From: Streptomyces sp. NBC_00568
GTDB taxonomy: Bacteria; Actinomycetota; Actinomycetes; Streptomycetales; Streptomycetaceae
Reading direction: 5' to 3'
Assembly: GCF_026341855.1 (NCBI RefSeq)
Contig: NZ_JAPENW010000001.1
Coordinates: 1-64,000 of the forward strand
Length of the DNA stretch: 64,000 nucleotides
The translations under genes and the position numbers were made by a program. The notes under the pieces are model-generated. The model did not search any database. It saw only the letters and a list, made by a program, of their open reading frames with translations, and was not told the DNA's origin. Shown in pieces: positions 57,059 through 64,000 of this stretch (positions are counted from its first letter, which is position 1; the number at the start of each line of letters is the position of its first letter).

Positions 57059-57646
57059 TCAGAACCCCTGGACTCCCTCCCGCCGTTCGAGCCGCTCGAC
57101 CATCTCGGCCGCCATCGCCTTGATGGTCTCCAGGCCCGCCTTTCCCCAAGGGCGCGGCTCGACGTCCACGACGCAGATCGTGCCGAGGGCGATGCCGGTG
57201 CGGTCGATCAGCGGGGCACCGAGGTAGGAGCGGACGCCGAAATCGTCGACGACCGGATTTCCGGCGAAGCGCGGGTAGTCGCAGACGTCCTCCAGGACGA
57301 GCGCCTTGCGGCGCACCACCACATGAGGGCAGAAGCCGTGGTCCCGGGCCATGTAGCGGCCCACGTCGAGTTCGGCCCTGTCCGCGGTAGCGGCGAGGTC
57401 GCTGCCCTTGGCGCCGCCGTCGGGGGTGTGCAGGCCCGCGAAGAACTGCTGTTCCTCGTCGATGAAGTTGACCATCGCGTACGGCGCCGCGGCGACCTCC
57501 GCGAGACGGTCCGCGAAGGCGTCGAAGGCGGGCTCCGCGCGCTCCCCCAGCCCCAGTCGGCGCAGCCGTCGCACCCGGGCCGGAGCGTCCTTGTCCTCCG
57601 GCGTGAGCAGCAGACGACCGGCCGGCCGCGGCGGGTCGTAACTCAC
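57059..57646 (-). CDS. GAF-domain protein ending the conservon operon
   Basis: A 195-aa cytosolic protein consisting of one GAF domain (about residues 45-185). Landmarks are YAMVNFIDEEQQFFAGLHTPDGG, GFCPHVVVRRKALVLEDVCDYPRFAGNP and GVRSYLGAPLIDRTGIALGTICVVD. GAF domains bind small ligands or act as redox sensors. Here the Cys in FCPH and the Cys in DVCDYPR are conserved in appearance and could be sensors. The GTG start (57644-57646) overlaps the stop of the CvnD-like gene (GTGA), so it is part of the operon. It is an addition to the usual four-gene conservon. Confidence 0.87.
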   Translation of the reverse strand: MSYDPPRPAGRLLLTPEDKDAPARVRRLRRLGLGERAEPAFDAFADRLAEVAAAPYAMVNFIDEEQQFFAGLHTPDGGAKGSDLAATADRAELDVGRYMARDHGFCPHVVVRRKALVLEDVCDYPRFAGNPVVDDFGVRSYLGAPLIDRTGIALGTICVVDVEPRPWGKAGLETIKAMAAEMVERLERREGVQGF

Positions 57647-58242
57647 GTACGGGCTCCGTGGCTCGGGGAGTGGGCCGGCGCGTGGGCCAGGAGGTGGCGG
57701 ACCAGGGTGAGCAGGGTCTGCACTCCCGAGCTGGAGATCCGGGCGTCGCAGCGCACGACGGGGATCTCGGGGTCGAGGTCGATGGCCGCGCGGACCTCGG
57801 CCGGGTCGTAGCGGTACGAGCCGTCGAACTCGTTGACCGCGACGATGAACCCGAGACCGCGCTGCTCGAAGAAGTCGACGGCGGCGAAGCAGTCCTCCAG
57901 GCGCCGCGTGTCGGCGAGGATCACCGCGCCGAGCGCGCCCTCGGAGAGCTCGTCCCACATGAACCAGAACCGCTCCTGCCCGGGTGTGCCGAACAGATAG
58001 AGCACATGTTCCGGATCGAGGGTTATGCGTCCGAAATCCATCGCGACGGTCGTCTCGACCTTGTTCTCGATGCCGTCGAGCTTGTCGGTCGCGGCGCTGA
58101 CCGTGGTGAGCAGCTCCTCCGTACTGAGCGGCGCGATCTCGCTCACCGCGCCGACGAAGGTCGTCTTGCCGACCCCGAACCCGCCCGCCACCAAGATCTT
58201 CAGTGCGGTGGGGAAGAGGTCAGAGTTGTCGTCGTAATCCAT
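57643..58242 (-). CDS. Conservon GTPase (CvnD/MglA-like small G protein)
   Basis: Small Ras-like GTPase of 199 aa that works with a roadblock protein and a membrane kinase in actinomycete conservons. The P-loop is KILVAGGFGVGKTTFVGA near residue 13. Next come the switch region ETTVAMDFGRITL, the switch II motif LFGTPGQERFWFMWDEL, and NEFDG (an NKxD variant) in IVAVNEFDGSYRYD. The N terminus overlaps the CvnC-like gene by 23 bases and its end overlaps the GAF gene, so translation is coupled. The signal transmitted is not known for this set. Confidence 0.93.
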   Translation of the reverse strand: MDYDDNSDLFPTALKILVAGGFGVGKTTFVGAVSEIAPLSTEELLTTVSAATDKLDGIENKVETTVAMDFGRITLDPEHVLYLFGTPGQERFWFMWDELSEGALGAVILADTRRLEDCFAAVDFFEQRGLGFIVAVNEFDGSYRYDPAEVRAAIDLDPEIPVVRCDARISSSGVQTLLTLVRHLLAHAPAHSPSHGART

Positions 58243-58591
58243 CGAGCACTGCCTCCAGAAGAGACCGGTCAGTGGGGTTGTGGTGGAACTCCGGGGGCTT
58301 CGTCGTGAGCGCCCCGCAGTCGACGAGGTCGGACAGCAGCACCTTGGTGACCGCCGCCGGAAGCTTCAGATGGGCGGCGATCTCTGCGACCGAGACCGGT
58401 GCCCGGCAGCGTTCGAGTGCCTGGCTGTGCTCGGGGCCGAAGTAGCCGAGGGGTGTGGCTCCGGTCGCCATGACCTGGGAGAGAAGGTCGAGCGCGGTCG
58501 TCGGCCGGGTCCGGCCGTTGCTGACGGTGTAGGGGCGCACCAGGCGTCCTGCCGCGTCATCGAGCCAGGGCCCGTCACCGGCCGCGGCCAC
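58220..58591 (-). CDS. DUF742-family protein (CvnC-like)
   Basis: A 123-aa protein, third member of the conservon. Recognisable segments are LVRPYTVSNGRTRPTTALDLLSQV and FGPEHSQALERCRAPVSVAEIAAHLKLPAAVTKVLLSDLVDCGAL, a winged-helix-like fold expected to mediate contacts with the kinase or the GTPase. I choose the GTG at 58589-58591 because GAGG lies eight bases upstream. A TTG two codons earlier overlaps the upstream stop (TTGA), but GAGG is then only two bases away. The C terminus overlaps the GTPase gene. Confidence 0.9.
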   Translation of the reverse strand: MAAAGDGPWLDDAAGRLVRPYTVSNGRTRPTTALDLLSQVMATGATPLGYFGPEHSQALERCRAPVSVAEIAAHLKLPAAVTKVLLSDLVDCGALTTKPPEFHHNPTDRSLLEAVLDGLRRQL

Positions 58592-58593
58592 GC

Positions 58594-59028
58594 TCAAGGC
58601 CTCATCGCCGGGGGTTCGACGGTGTGCTGCCGGGGCGCGGTGATCAGATAGGGGCGGACGCTCTTGACCAGCATGGCCATCTCGTAGCCGAGCACGGCCG
58701 CGTCGGCCTCGCGGCCCGCGAGCACGGCGAGACAGGTACCGGAGCCCGCCGTGGAGACGAACAGGAGGGTCGAGTCGAGTTCGACCACGACCTGGCGTAC
58801 CTCGCCGCCGTCTCCGAAGCGCACGCCCGCGCTGCGCCCGAGGGAGTAGAGGCCGGAGGCCAGCGCGGCCATGTGGTCGGCACTGTCGGGGTCGAGGCCG
58901 TGGACCGACTTCACCAGCCCGTCGCAGGAGAGCAGCACCGCGCTCGTGGTGTGGGGTACGCGCTGGACGAGGCCGCTCATCAGCCAGTCGAGATCGGATA
59001 CGTGGCCGGTCGGCGCATCGCTCGCCAT
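58594..59028 (-). CDS. Roadblock/LC7-domain protein (CvnB-like)
   Basis: A 144-aa roadblock/MglB-type protein that in such systems regulates the small GTPase. It begins VSDLDWLMSGLVQRVPHTTSAVLLSCDGLV, includes ALASGLYSLGRSAGVRFGDGG, and ends in GREADAAVLGYEMAMLVKSVRPYL. The start is ATG 59026-59028, 62 bases after the kinase gene. The stop codon lies directly at the CvnC-like start, as in other conservons. Confidence 0.93.
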   Translation of the reverse strand: MASDAPTGHVSDLDWLMSGLVQRVPHTTSAVLLSCDGLVKSVHGLDPDSADHMAALASGLYSLGRSAGVRFGDGGEVRQVVVELDSTLLFVSTAGSGTCLAVLAGREADAAVLGYEMAMLVKSVRPYLITAPRQHTVEPPAMRP

Positions 59029-59090
59029 GGGGGATCGACTCCTTGGGGTACGAAGGTCAGCGGGAGCGGTGGGGGTGGGTGTGGGGGTGG

Positions 59091-61169
59091 TCATCCGGCC
59101 GGTGCGCTCCCGTCGTGCCGGGTGGTGCGGTCGTGAACGGACGCGGTGTCGCGCGCTCCGTGCGGCGCGGGCGCGTGCGTCGTGCGGGCTTCGCCCAGGA
59201 ACGCCGTCGGGGTGCCGTACTTCAGGGGTACGTCGCTGGGGTCGCCGCCGCCGAGAGGGGTGTCCGTGGAGGACTCCCCGTGGACCCGCGCCGCGCCGTC
59301 CGCGCGCGGTGCTTCCAGGCGCGGCCGCTCCAGGCGCGCCCGGTCCGGGAACGACGCCGGGGCGGCCGCCGCCGACGCCCCCCGGGCCGGCTCCGGCTCC
59401 TCCAGGTCCGCCGTGTCCGCGTGGACGGCCTCGGCGAGCCCGATCCCGCGCTGGAACGCCGCCATGAGACCCGGGTCGTGCCCGACGACGTACTCCGTGT
59501 CCTGGCGGGGAGCCGGGCCTTCGCGCAGCTGGGGAACGATGTGCTCCTGAGCCCGCCGCTTGGGCAGATGGGGCTTGCCCATGGTGCCTCGGACGACGCC
59601 GGAGCGCGGCGTGGGCGGCATGGCCGCGTTCTCGGCGGCGGTGAGCCGGTCCTCGGGGCGGATGCCGGGCACGGCCTCGGCCGGATTGGGCCGCTCCGCG
59701 CGGGCGCCGCGCACGGGGAGCGGTGTGGGACCGCCGCGTCCCGCGACCGGCTCGCCCGGCACGACGCGCGGAGGTGTCCGCTCCCCCCGTACCGGCTCCC
59801 GCTGCGACTGCCGTGGCACGGGGGCGACCATGCGGCCCGCGGGAGCGACCGGGACCTGCGCCGGTGCGGGCGGCGTGGGCCCGGGTCCGAGGGACGGCCG
59901 GGTCCCGCCGCTGGTCTCCTGACGCGGCCCCTGCGTCACGCCCCCGTCCCCCAGAGCACCGGGCCTCGCGCCCAACAGCGCCTGTGGGACGACGAGTACG
60001 GCCTGGACACCGCCGTAGATGTTGCCCTGGAGCCGGACGTGGATGCCGTGCCTGCGGGCGAGCTGCGAGACCACGAACAGACCGATGCGCCCGTCCTGGA
60101 GCAGGCCGGCGACGCTGACCTGGTCGGGGTCGGTGAGCAGGGCGTTCATCCTGTCCTGTTCGCCCGGCTGCATGCCGAGCCCGCGGTCCTCGACCTCGAT
60201 GGCCAGTCCCGAGGTGACGAGATTGACGCGCAGCAGCACTTGGGTGTGCGGGGCGGAGAACACCGTGGCGTTCTCGACGAGTTCGGCGAGCAGGTGGATG
60301 ACGTCGGCGACCGCGTGGCCGCGCAGGGTGCCTTCGATCGGGGGTACGAGCTTGACCCGCGAGTACTGCTCGACCTCGGCGATCGCGGAGCGCAGCACCT
60401 CGGTCATGGAGACGGGGTTGCTCCACTGACGGCGCGAGACGGCGCCGCCGAGCACGGCCAGGTTCTCGGCGTGGCGCCTGATCCGGGTGGCGAGGTGGTC
60501 GACGTGGAAGAGCCCCTTGAGGAGGTCCGGGTCCTCGATCTCGTTCTCCAGCTCGTCGAGGATGGAGATCTCGCGGTGCACGAGGGACTGCAGGCGCCGG
60601 GCCAGATTGACGAAGACCTCGACCTTCTGTTCGCTGCCGGCGTGGCTGGAGAGCTGCGCGGCCTGCACGACGGCGGCGACGGCGCCGTCGTGGGCACGGG
60701 ACATGTCCGCGGCGAGCAGTTCGAATTCGTCGGCGTCCGCGGGAGGCCGGCGGCGCGTCTTGCGCTCGGGCGGGTTCTCGCCGCGGCGCAGCCCCTCGAC
60801 GACGGCGCGCAGATCGGCCTCGGTGCGGGCGCTGGCGCGGCGCAGGGCTCCTATGCGTTCCCGGACGGACGTGGCGGCGCGATCGGCTGCCACGGCGGCG
60901 ATCAGGATGCCGGCCAGGGCCACGCTCACGGCTCCGGCCAGGACGGCCCACAGGGTGAGGCCGGGCCGGGCTCCGGTGGAGCGGACGGTGAACAGTACGG
61001 CGGCGCACGCGCTGAGGGCCACCGCGGTCGGCGGCAGCACCGCGAGGCGCAGCAGCTGGGGCCGCAGGTGCGTCTCGGGCAGCGAAGAGGTGGCGCGGGC
61101 GACCGGTCGTCCGTGCCGTCCGCCCTCACGGCGGTCTGCGCGTGCGGCCGGTGCGCGAAGGTGAGACAT
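59091..61169 (-). CDS. Conservon sensor kinase (CvnA-like)
   Basis: Membrane-bound histidine-kinase-like ATPase of 692 aa, the receptor of the conservon. Two hydrophobic helices near residues 36-80 (LLRLAVLPPTAVALSACAAVLF and a second ending at AAVAADRA) anchor it with almost no external domain. A coiled region follows, and the ATPase starts around VLRSAIAEVEQYSRVKL with IHLLAELVENATVFSAP and VEDRGLGM. The last 250 residues are Pro/Arg/Ala-rich and probably disordered. I prefer ATG 61167-61169; an open frame up to 61409 adds an unlikely arginine-rich tail. As in other CvnA proteins the phosphoacceptor His is uncertain. Confidence 0.9.
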   Translation of the reverse strand: MSHLRAPAARADRREGGRHGRPVARATSSLPETHLRPQLLRLAVLPPTAVALSACAAVLFTVRSTGARPGLTLWAVLAGAVSVALAGILIAAVAADRAATSVRERIGALRRASARTEADLRAVVEGLRRGENPPERKTRRRPPADADEFELLAADMSRAHDGAVAAVVQAAQLSSHAGSEQKVEVFVNLARRLQSLVHREISILDELENEIEDPDLLKGLFHVDHLATRIRRHAENLAVLGGAVSRRQWSNPVSMTEVLRSAIAEVEQYSRVKLVPPIEGTLRGHAVADVIHLLAELVENATVFSAPHTQVLLRVNLVTSGLAIEVEDRGLGMQPGEQDRMNALLTDPDQVSVAGLLQDGRIGLFVVSQLARRHGIHVRLQGNIYGGVQAVLVVPQALLGARPGALGDGGVTQGPRQETSGGTRPSLGPGPTPPAPAQVPVAPAGRMVAPVPRQSQREPVRGERTPPRVVPGEPVAGRGGPTPLPVRGARAERPNPAEAVPGIRPEDRLTAAENAAMPPTPRSGVVRGTMGKPHLPKRRAQEHIVPQLREGPAPRQDTEYVVGHDPGLMAAFQRGIGLAEAVHADTADLEEPEPARGASAAAAPASFPDRARLERPRLEAPRADGAARVHGESSTDTPLGGGDPSDVPLKYGTPTAFLGEARTTHAPAPHGARDTASVHDRTTRHDGSAPAG

Positions 61170-61464
61170 CGGCGTCCTCGTACTGGATGCGTCGGGGGCA
61201 CGGGGCTCCCGCGGGTCTGCGCGACTCGGGCATGTGCCATCGCGGTGCCGGTCGAGAGAGCCGAAGAAATCGGCCCTGCGTCGCCCGACGGCAACTGACA
61301 GTAGTCGCCAACGCATCATGTGCGGTGGGCTGTTGACAAACTCCCCCAGCCGACATCCCGCTCTGGTATGAGCCGTCGTACGGCTGACCGATATCACCGT
61401 CGGACACACGTTCGCGCCACACCCGGATCCGATCGGAGCTGGTCAGAAGCGGTCGCAAACAAAC
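61170..61464. other. Promoter region of the conservon operon
   Basis: About 295 bases with no supported gene. It should contain the conservon promoter on the minus strand. A TTGACA at 61333 on the plus strand lacks a partner -10 at normal spacing and has no gene to drive. Confidence 0.45.
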
Positions 61465-61503
61465 GGCGAGGGCCGAGGAGCATGGCGCTCCTCGGCCCTC
61501 GCC
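61465..61503 (-). terminator. 17-bp stem hairpin terminator after the MBL gene
   Basis: Perfect stem 61465-61481 with 61487-61503 and a 5-base loop, 13 bases beyond the MBL stop, followed on the minus strand by CCGTTTGTTTG. One of the clearest terminators in the window. Confidence 0.85.
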
Positions 61504-61516
61504 TCAGGTCGGATGA

Positions 61517-62734
61517 TCAGCCCGCAGGCACCGTTTCCGGCTCTCCGGTGCCCTCCGCGGAGGTGCGCCCGACGTCACCCGGCGTGTCGGCGACGGTCTG
61601 CTCGACGACCGGCCAGCCGCCCTTCGGCGCACGGGCCACACCACGCCACCACGGCTCGGAGGGGACCGTCTCGGCCGTGGGCTCGAAGGGCTCGCCGGGC
61701 CGCGGCAGCGCGACACGCGCTCCGGCCGCGCGGGCGGCGGCCACGGTGCCCTCTCCCGGGTCGGCCCAGGCGTGGGTCGAGAGGTTGAACGTCGCCCAGT
61801 GGATCGGCAGCATCACTCCGGAGGGCTGCCCGCCCTGGAGGTCGAGGTGAGAGCGCATCCCCTCCTCGGGCGTCATGTGGATGTCGGGCCAGAACTCGCT
61901 GTACGCGCCGATCTGGATCATCGTGGCGTCGAACGGGCCGTGGGCGGCACCGATGTCCTTGAAGCCGTCGAAGTAGCCGGTGTCACCGCTGTGGTAGATC
62001 CGGTGCGCATCGCCCTCGGCGACCCAGGAGGCCCACAGGGTGTGCTGCGTGTTGCGCAGTCCGCGACCACAGAAGTGGCGCGCCGGTGTCGCCGTCAGGG
62101 TGATTCCGCCGACCTTCGTCGACTCCTGCCAGTCCAGCTCGCGCACGCGGTCCGCCGAGATGCCCCAGTGCTCCAGGTGGGCGCCGACGCCGAGCGGCAC
62201 CGCGAACACCGTGTCCGTGTCGGCCAGCGCCTTGATCGTGGGCATGTCGAGGTGGTCGTAGTGGTCGTGCGAGATCACCACGACGTCGACCGCGCCGAGC
62301 GCGGCCAGCGGCAGGGGCACAGGATGGAGCCGCTTGGGACCGGCGAAGGCGAACGGAGAACAGCGCTCACCCCACACCGGGTCGAACAGCACGCGGTGGC
62401 CGTCGATCTCGGCGAGCACGCTGGAGTGCCCCATCCAGGTGAGCCGCAGCCCGGTCGCGGCGGGTTTGGCCAGGTCGGCAAGGGTCGTGGCGTGCACCGG
62501 CACCGTGCCGGTCGGGGCGCGGTGGGCCCGCTCCTCGCTGCGGAAGTAGGCCTTCGCGAACTCCACCATCGAGCCGTCGGGGCGGGTCCGGGCAGGCTCC
62601 GGGTTCTGGAAGACACCGTCCGCGAAGTTCGGCGAGTTGCGGATGCGCTCCATGCGCGCACCCCCCGGATCCGCGCCGAAGGCGGCGGGCCGCAGAGCGC
62701 GGAGCCCGGAGCTCAAGGTACGGAAACCGGTCAC
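61517..62734 (-). CDS. MBL-fold hydrolase of the NAPE-PLD / UlaG-like type
   Basis: Zinc hydrolase of 405 aa. The zinc motif is SHDHYDHLD (HxHxDH); the fold also shows LTWMGHSSVLAEIDGHRVLFDPVWGERCSPF, an arrangement typical of N-acyl-phosphatidylethanolamine phospholipase D relatives, then PARHFCGRG and YHSGDTGYFDGF with a bridging Asp, and a late His in LPIHWATF. The C-terminal 50 residues are extended. The start is GTG 62732-62734 with GGAGG six bases upstream. The natural substrate in bacteria is unknown; phospholipid or phosphodiester hydrolysis is the family expectation. It is not similar in detail to the ComEC-like MBL at 25791. Confidence 0.9.
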   Translation of the reverse strand: MTGFRTLSSGLRALRPAAFGADPGGARMERIRNSPNFADGVFQNPEPARTRPDGSMVEFAKAYFRSEERAHRAPTGTVPVHATTLADLAKPAATGLRLTWMGHSSVLAEIDGHRVLFDPVWGERCSPFAFAGPKRLHPVPLPLAALGAVDVVVISHDHYDHLDMPTIKALADTDTVFAVPLGVGAHLEHWGISADRVRELDWQESTKVGGITLTATPARHFCGRGLRNTQHTLWASWVAEGDAHRIYHSGDTGYFDGFKDIGAAHGPFDATMIQIGAYSEFWPDIHMTPEEGMRSHLDLQGGQPSGVMLPIHWATFNLSTHAWADPGEGTVAAARAAGARVALPRPGEPFEPTAETVPSEPWWRGVARAPKGGWPVVEQTVADTPGDVGRTSAEGTGEPETVPAG

Positions 62735-62950
62735 GGATACCTCCAGAAGGAGTCGGTCAGGCTTTCATTATGGTCGTCGCCTCTGACAGCGCCGGGTCGC
62801 CCCGGTCACAGCGCGATGTCCATGGCCCCGGGTCTGTATGTGCTCAACCCCGGCGCGCACGCGGTTCTTCCTCGGAAGCGAAACGTTCTCGTACACCACC
62901 GCGCGACGAGCGTCCCTCCGGCACCCTCACCCGATGGTCGATCCCGTGCG

Positions 62951-62996
62951 TTGACATGACCCGGCCCTCGTTCCGATACTGACTCATGATTCAGTA
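62951..62996 (+). promoter_or_regulatory. Promoter with overlapping 20-bp dyad upstream of the TPP enzyme
   Basis: TTGACA (62951-62956), 18 bases, then GATACT (62975-62980) form a probable -35/-10 pair. TACTGACTCATGATTCAGTA (62977-62996) is palindromic except one pair and overlaps the -10, so it would suit a dimeric repressor (MarR, TetR or GntR type). No such regulator is adjacent in this window. Confidence 0.6.
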
Positions 62997-63057
62997 GTAC
63001 GGGAATCGTCCCCGTGGCCCACGGGTCGCGTCCGCCCGTCCGCTCCCTGGAGGCACC

Positions 63058-63138
63058 GTGTCCGACCGCCACGCCGGGCCGACCGTGACCGAGGACGTCT
63101 CGGGCATCGTGCGGCGCGTCATCACGCGGAGCCCGTGA
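63058..63138 (+). CDS. 26-residue ORF coupled to the TPP enzyme gene
   Basis: GTG at 63058 follows GGAGG with four-base spacing. The ORF encodes 26 residues (VSDRHAGPTVTEDVSGIVRR then VITRSP) and its TGA overlaps the ATG of the next gene by one base (TGATG). I do not recognise the peptide. It may be a small leader that delivers ribosomes to the main gene, a regulatory uORF, or the remnant of an upstream gene. The strong ribosome site is the reason to report it. Confidence 0.45.
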   Translation: MSDRHAGPTVTEDVSGIVRRVITRSP

Positions 63139-64000
63139 TGGGCGAGACGATCACCGGCGGCGAGGCCCTCGTCCGCGCCCTGCGGGGCCACGCCGTGACC
63201 CAGGTCTTCGGCATCCCCGGAACGCACAACCTGGAGATCTACCGCCATCTGTCCTCGTACGGCATCCGGCACCTCCTGACCCGCCACGAGCAGGGAGCCG
63301 GATACGCCGCCGACGGCTACGCGCGCGTGACCCAGCGCCCGGGTGTCGTGATCACGACGACCGGTCCCGCCCTGCTGAACGCGGCGGCGGCCATCGGCCA
63401 GGCCTACTCGGACAGCGTGCCGCTGCTCGTCGTCTCCCCCGGGATGCCCCTGCGCCACCCCCGTCTCGCGACCGGCCTGCTGCACGAGACGCGCAGCCAG
63501 ACGGAGACCCTGCGGGGCGTGGCCGCCTTCAGTCACCGCGTGTCCTCGGTCGCGGAGATCGACGCCGCGGTGGCGCGCGCCTTCACCCTGTTCCGCACCC
63601 GCCGGCCGCGCCCCGCGCACATCGAGATACCCCTCGATCTCCTGGAGGCCGCCGAGGAGACGGGCCCCGTCCGCATCACCCCTCCCGTCCTCCCCCTCAC
63701 CCCCGACGCGGCGGCCGTGGAGCGGGCCGCCGGAGTCCTGCGCGGGGCACGCCGTCCGGCGCTCGTGCTCGGCGGCGGCGCGCGCGGCGCCGCCGTCCCG
63801 GGCCTCGCCCTCGCCGAGGAGCTGGGCGCTCCGGTCCTCACCACGGCCAACGGCAAGGGGATCGTCCCCGAGACCCACCCGCTGTCCCTCGGCGTCTCCC
63901 TCCACAGCCCCTCGGTCCTGGGCTGGCTCGCGGAACGCGACGCCGTGCTCGCCGTCGGCACCGAACTCGCCGAGTCCGATCTCTGGACCGCGCCGCCCGC
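63138..64000 (+). CDS. Thiamine-pyrophosphate-dependent decarboxylase, acetolactate-synthase-like (3' end cut by window)
   Basis: N-terminal 287 residues of a TPP enzyme. The PYR domain is plain: GGEALVRALRGHAVTQVFGIPG, then the activating glutamate in TRHEQGAGYAADGYAR, and TTTGPALLNAAAAIGQAYSDSVPLLVVS. The central domain starts around LTPDAAAVERAAGVLRGARRP. The pattern is that of the acetolactate-synthase-like group that includes 5-guanidino-2-oxopentanoate decarboxylase, but the catalytic PP domain is beyond the window. ATG 63138 is coupled to the 26-codon ORF. A promoter with an operator-like dyad lies 140-190 bases upstream. Confidence 0.88.
   Translation, partial: MGETITGGEALVRALRGHAVTQVFGIPGTHNLEIYRHLSSYGIRHLLTRHEQGAGYAADGYARVTQRPGVVITTTGPALLNAAAAIGQAYSDSVPLLVVSPGMPLRHPRLATGLLHETRSQTETLRGVAAFSHRVSSVAEIDAAVARAFTLFRTRRPRPAHIEIPLDLLEAAEETGPVRITPPVLPLTPDAAAVERAAGVLRGARRPALVLGGGARGAAVPGLALAEELGAPVLTTANGKGIVPETHPLSLGVSLHSPSVLGWLAERDAVLAVGTELAESDLWTAPP

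Noticed and set aside
59043..61298. 751-aa plus-strand ORF opposite the conservon kinase
   Set aside because: Antisense shadow of the CvnA-like gene; no recognisable domain.

Overview
The window is high-GC, densely packed bacterial DNA that looks like a Streptomyces chromosome. The evidence is a complete whiE-type spore-pigment polyketide locus, a conservon (cvn) signalling operon, a DUF574-type methyltransferase, a monomeric isocitrate dehydrogenase, frequent GTG starts with 4-base stop/start overlaps, and tRNA genes without an encoded CCA. No integrase, transposase, plasmid or phage gene was seen.

Layout. 1-6.4 kb: end of an MscS channel, a secreted M1 peptidase, monomeric IDH and a secreted beta-helix protein. 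6.5-15 kb: the whiE-like locus. On the minus strand this is SchA/CurD protein, cupin, KS-alpha, KS-beta, ACP, aromatase/cyclase and TcmI-type cyclase. A FAD hydroxylase is divergent and an O-methyltransferase is convergent. 15-18.5 kb: an arylsulfatase remnant, a ClC channel, a DUF389 membrane protein and the first tRNA-Pro. 18.6-23.5 kb: LysR/SDR pair, an NPP1-like secreted protein, a 35-bp tandem repeat array and a large lipoprotein. 23.8-25.7 kb: hydroxyquinol pathway (maleylacetate reductase, intradiol dioxygenase).

25.8-30.6 kb holds the most unusual unit. A caspase-like peptidase, a protein of unrecognised family and a ComEC-like metallo-beta-lactamase-fold protein form a compact minus-strand operon. 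It is driven by a strong AT-rich promoter and is divergent from a DUF2235 alpha/beta hydrolase. Its architecture resembles bacterial conflict or stress-response systems, but that role is inference.

30.7-44 kb: a NUDIX-like protein, then acyl-CoA catabolism (GntR, HMG-CoA lyase, CoA transferase, an enoyl-CoA hydratase remnant), the second tRNA-Pro, cobalamin genes cobF and cobK separated by an MFS exporter, a HAD hydrolase, a TauE-like permease, an acyl-CoA ligase and a thiolase. 44.3-57 kb: DUF3140, DUF574, a GAF histidine kinase, an ABC exporter, the third tRNA-Pro, an MFS exporter, small regulators, and the tdh-kbl threonine-to-glycine operon. 57-61.2 kb: conservon cvnA-B-C-D plus a GAF protein. 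61.5-64 kb: an MBL hydrolase and the start of a TPP-dependent decarboxylase preceded by a coupled 26-codon ORF.

How the genes work together. The clearest functional groups are spore pigment synthesis, hydroxyquinol ring cleavage feeding 3-oxoadipate, acyl-CoA breakdown, threonine catabolism, and G-protein-like conservon signalling. The three identical tRNA-Pro(GGG) genes lie about 15-16.5 kb apart on the same strand, each with its own hairpin terminator.
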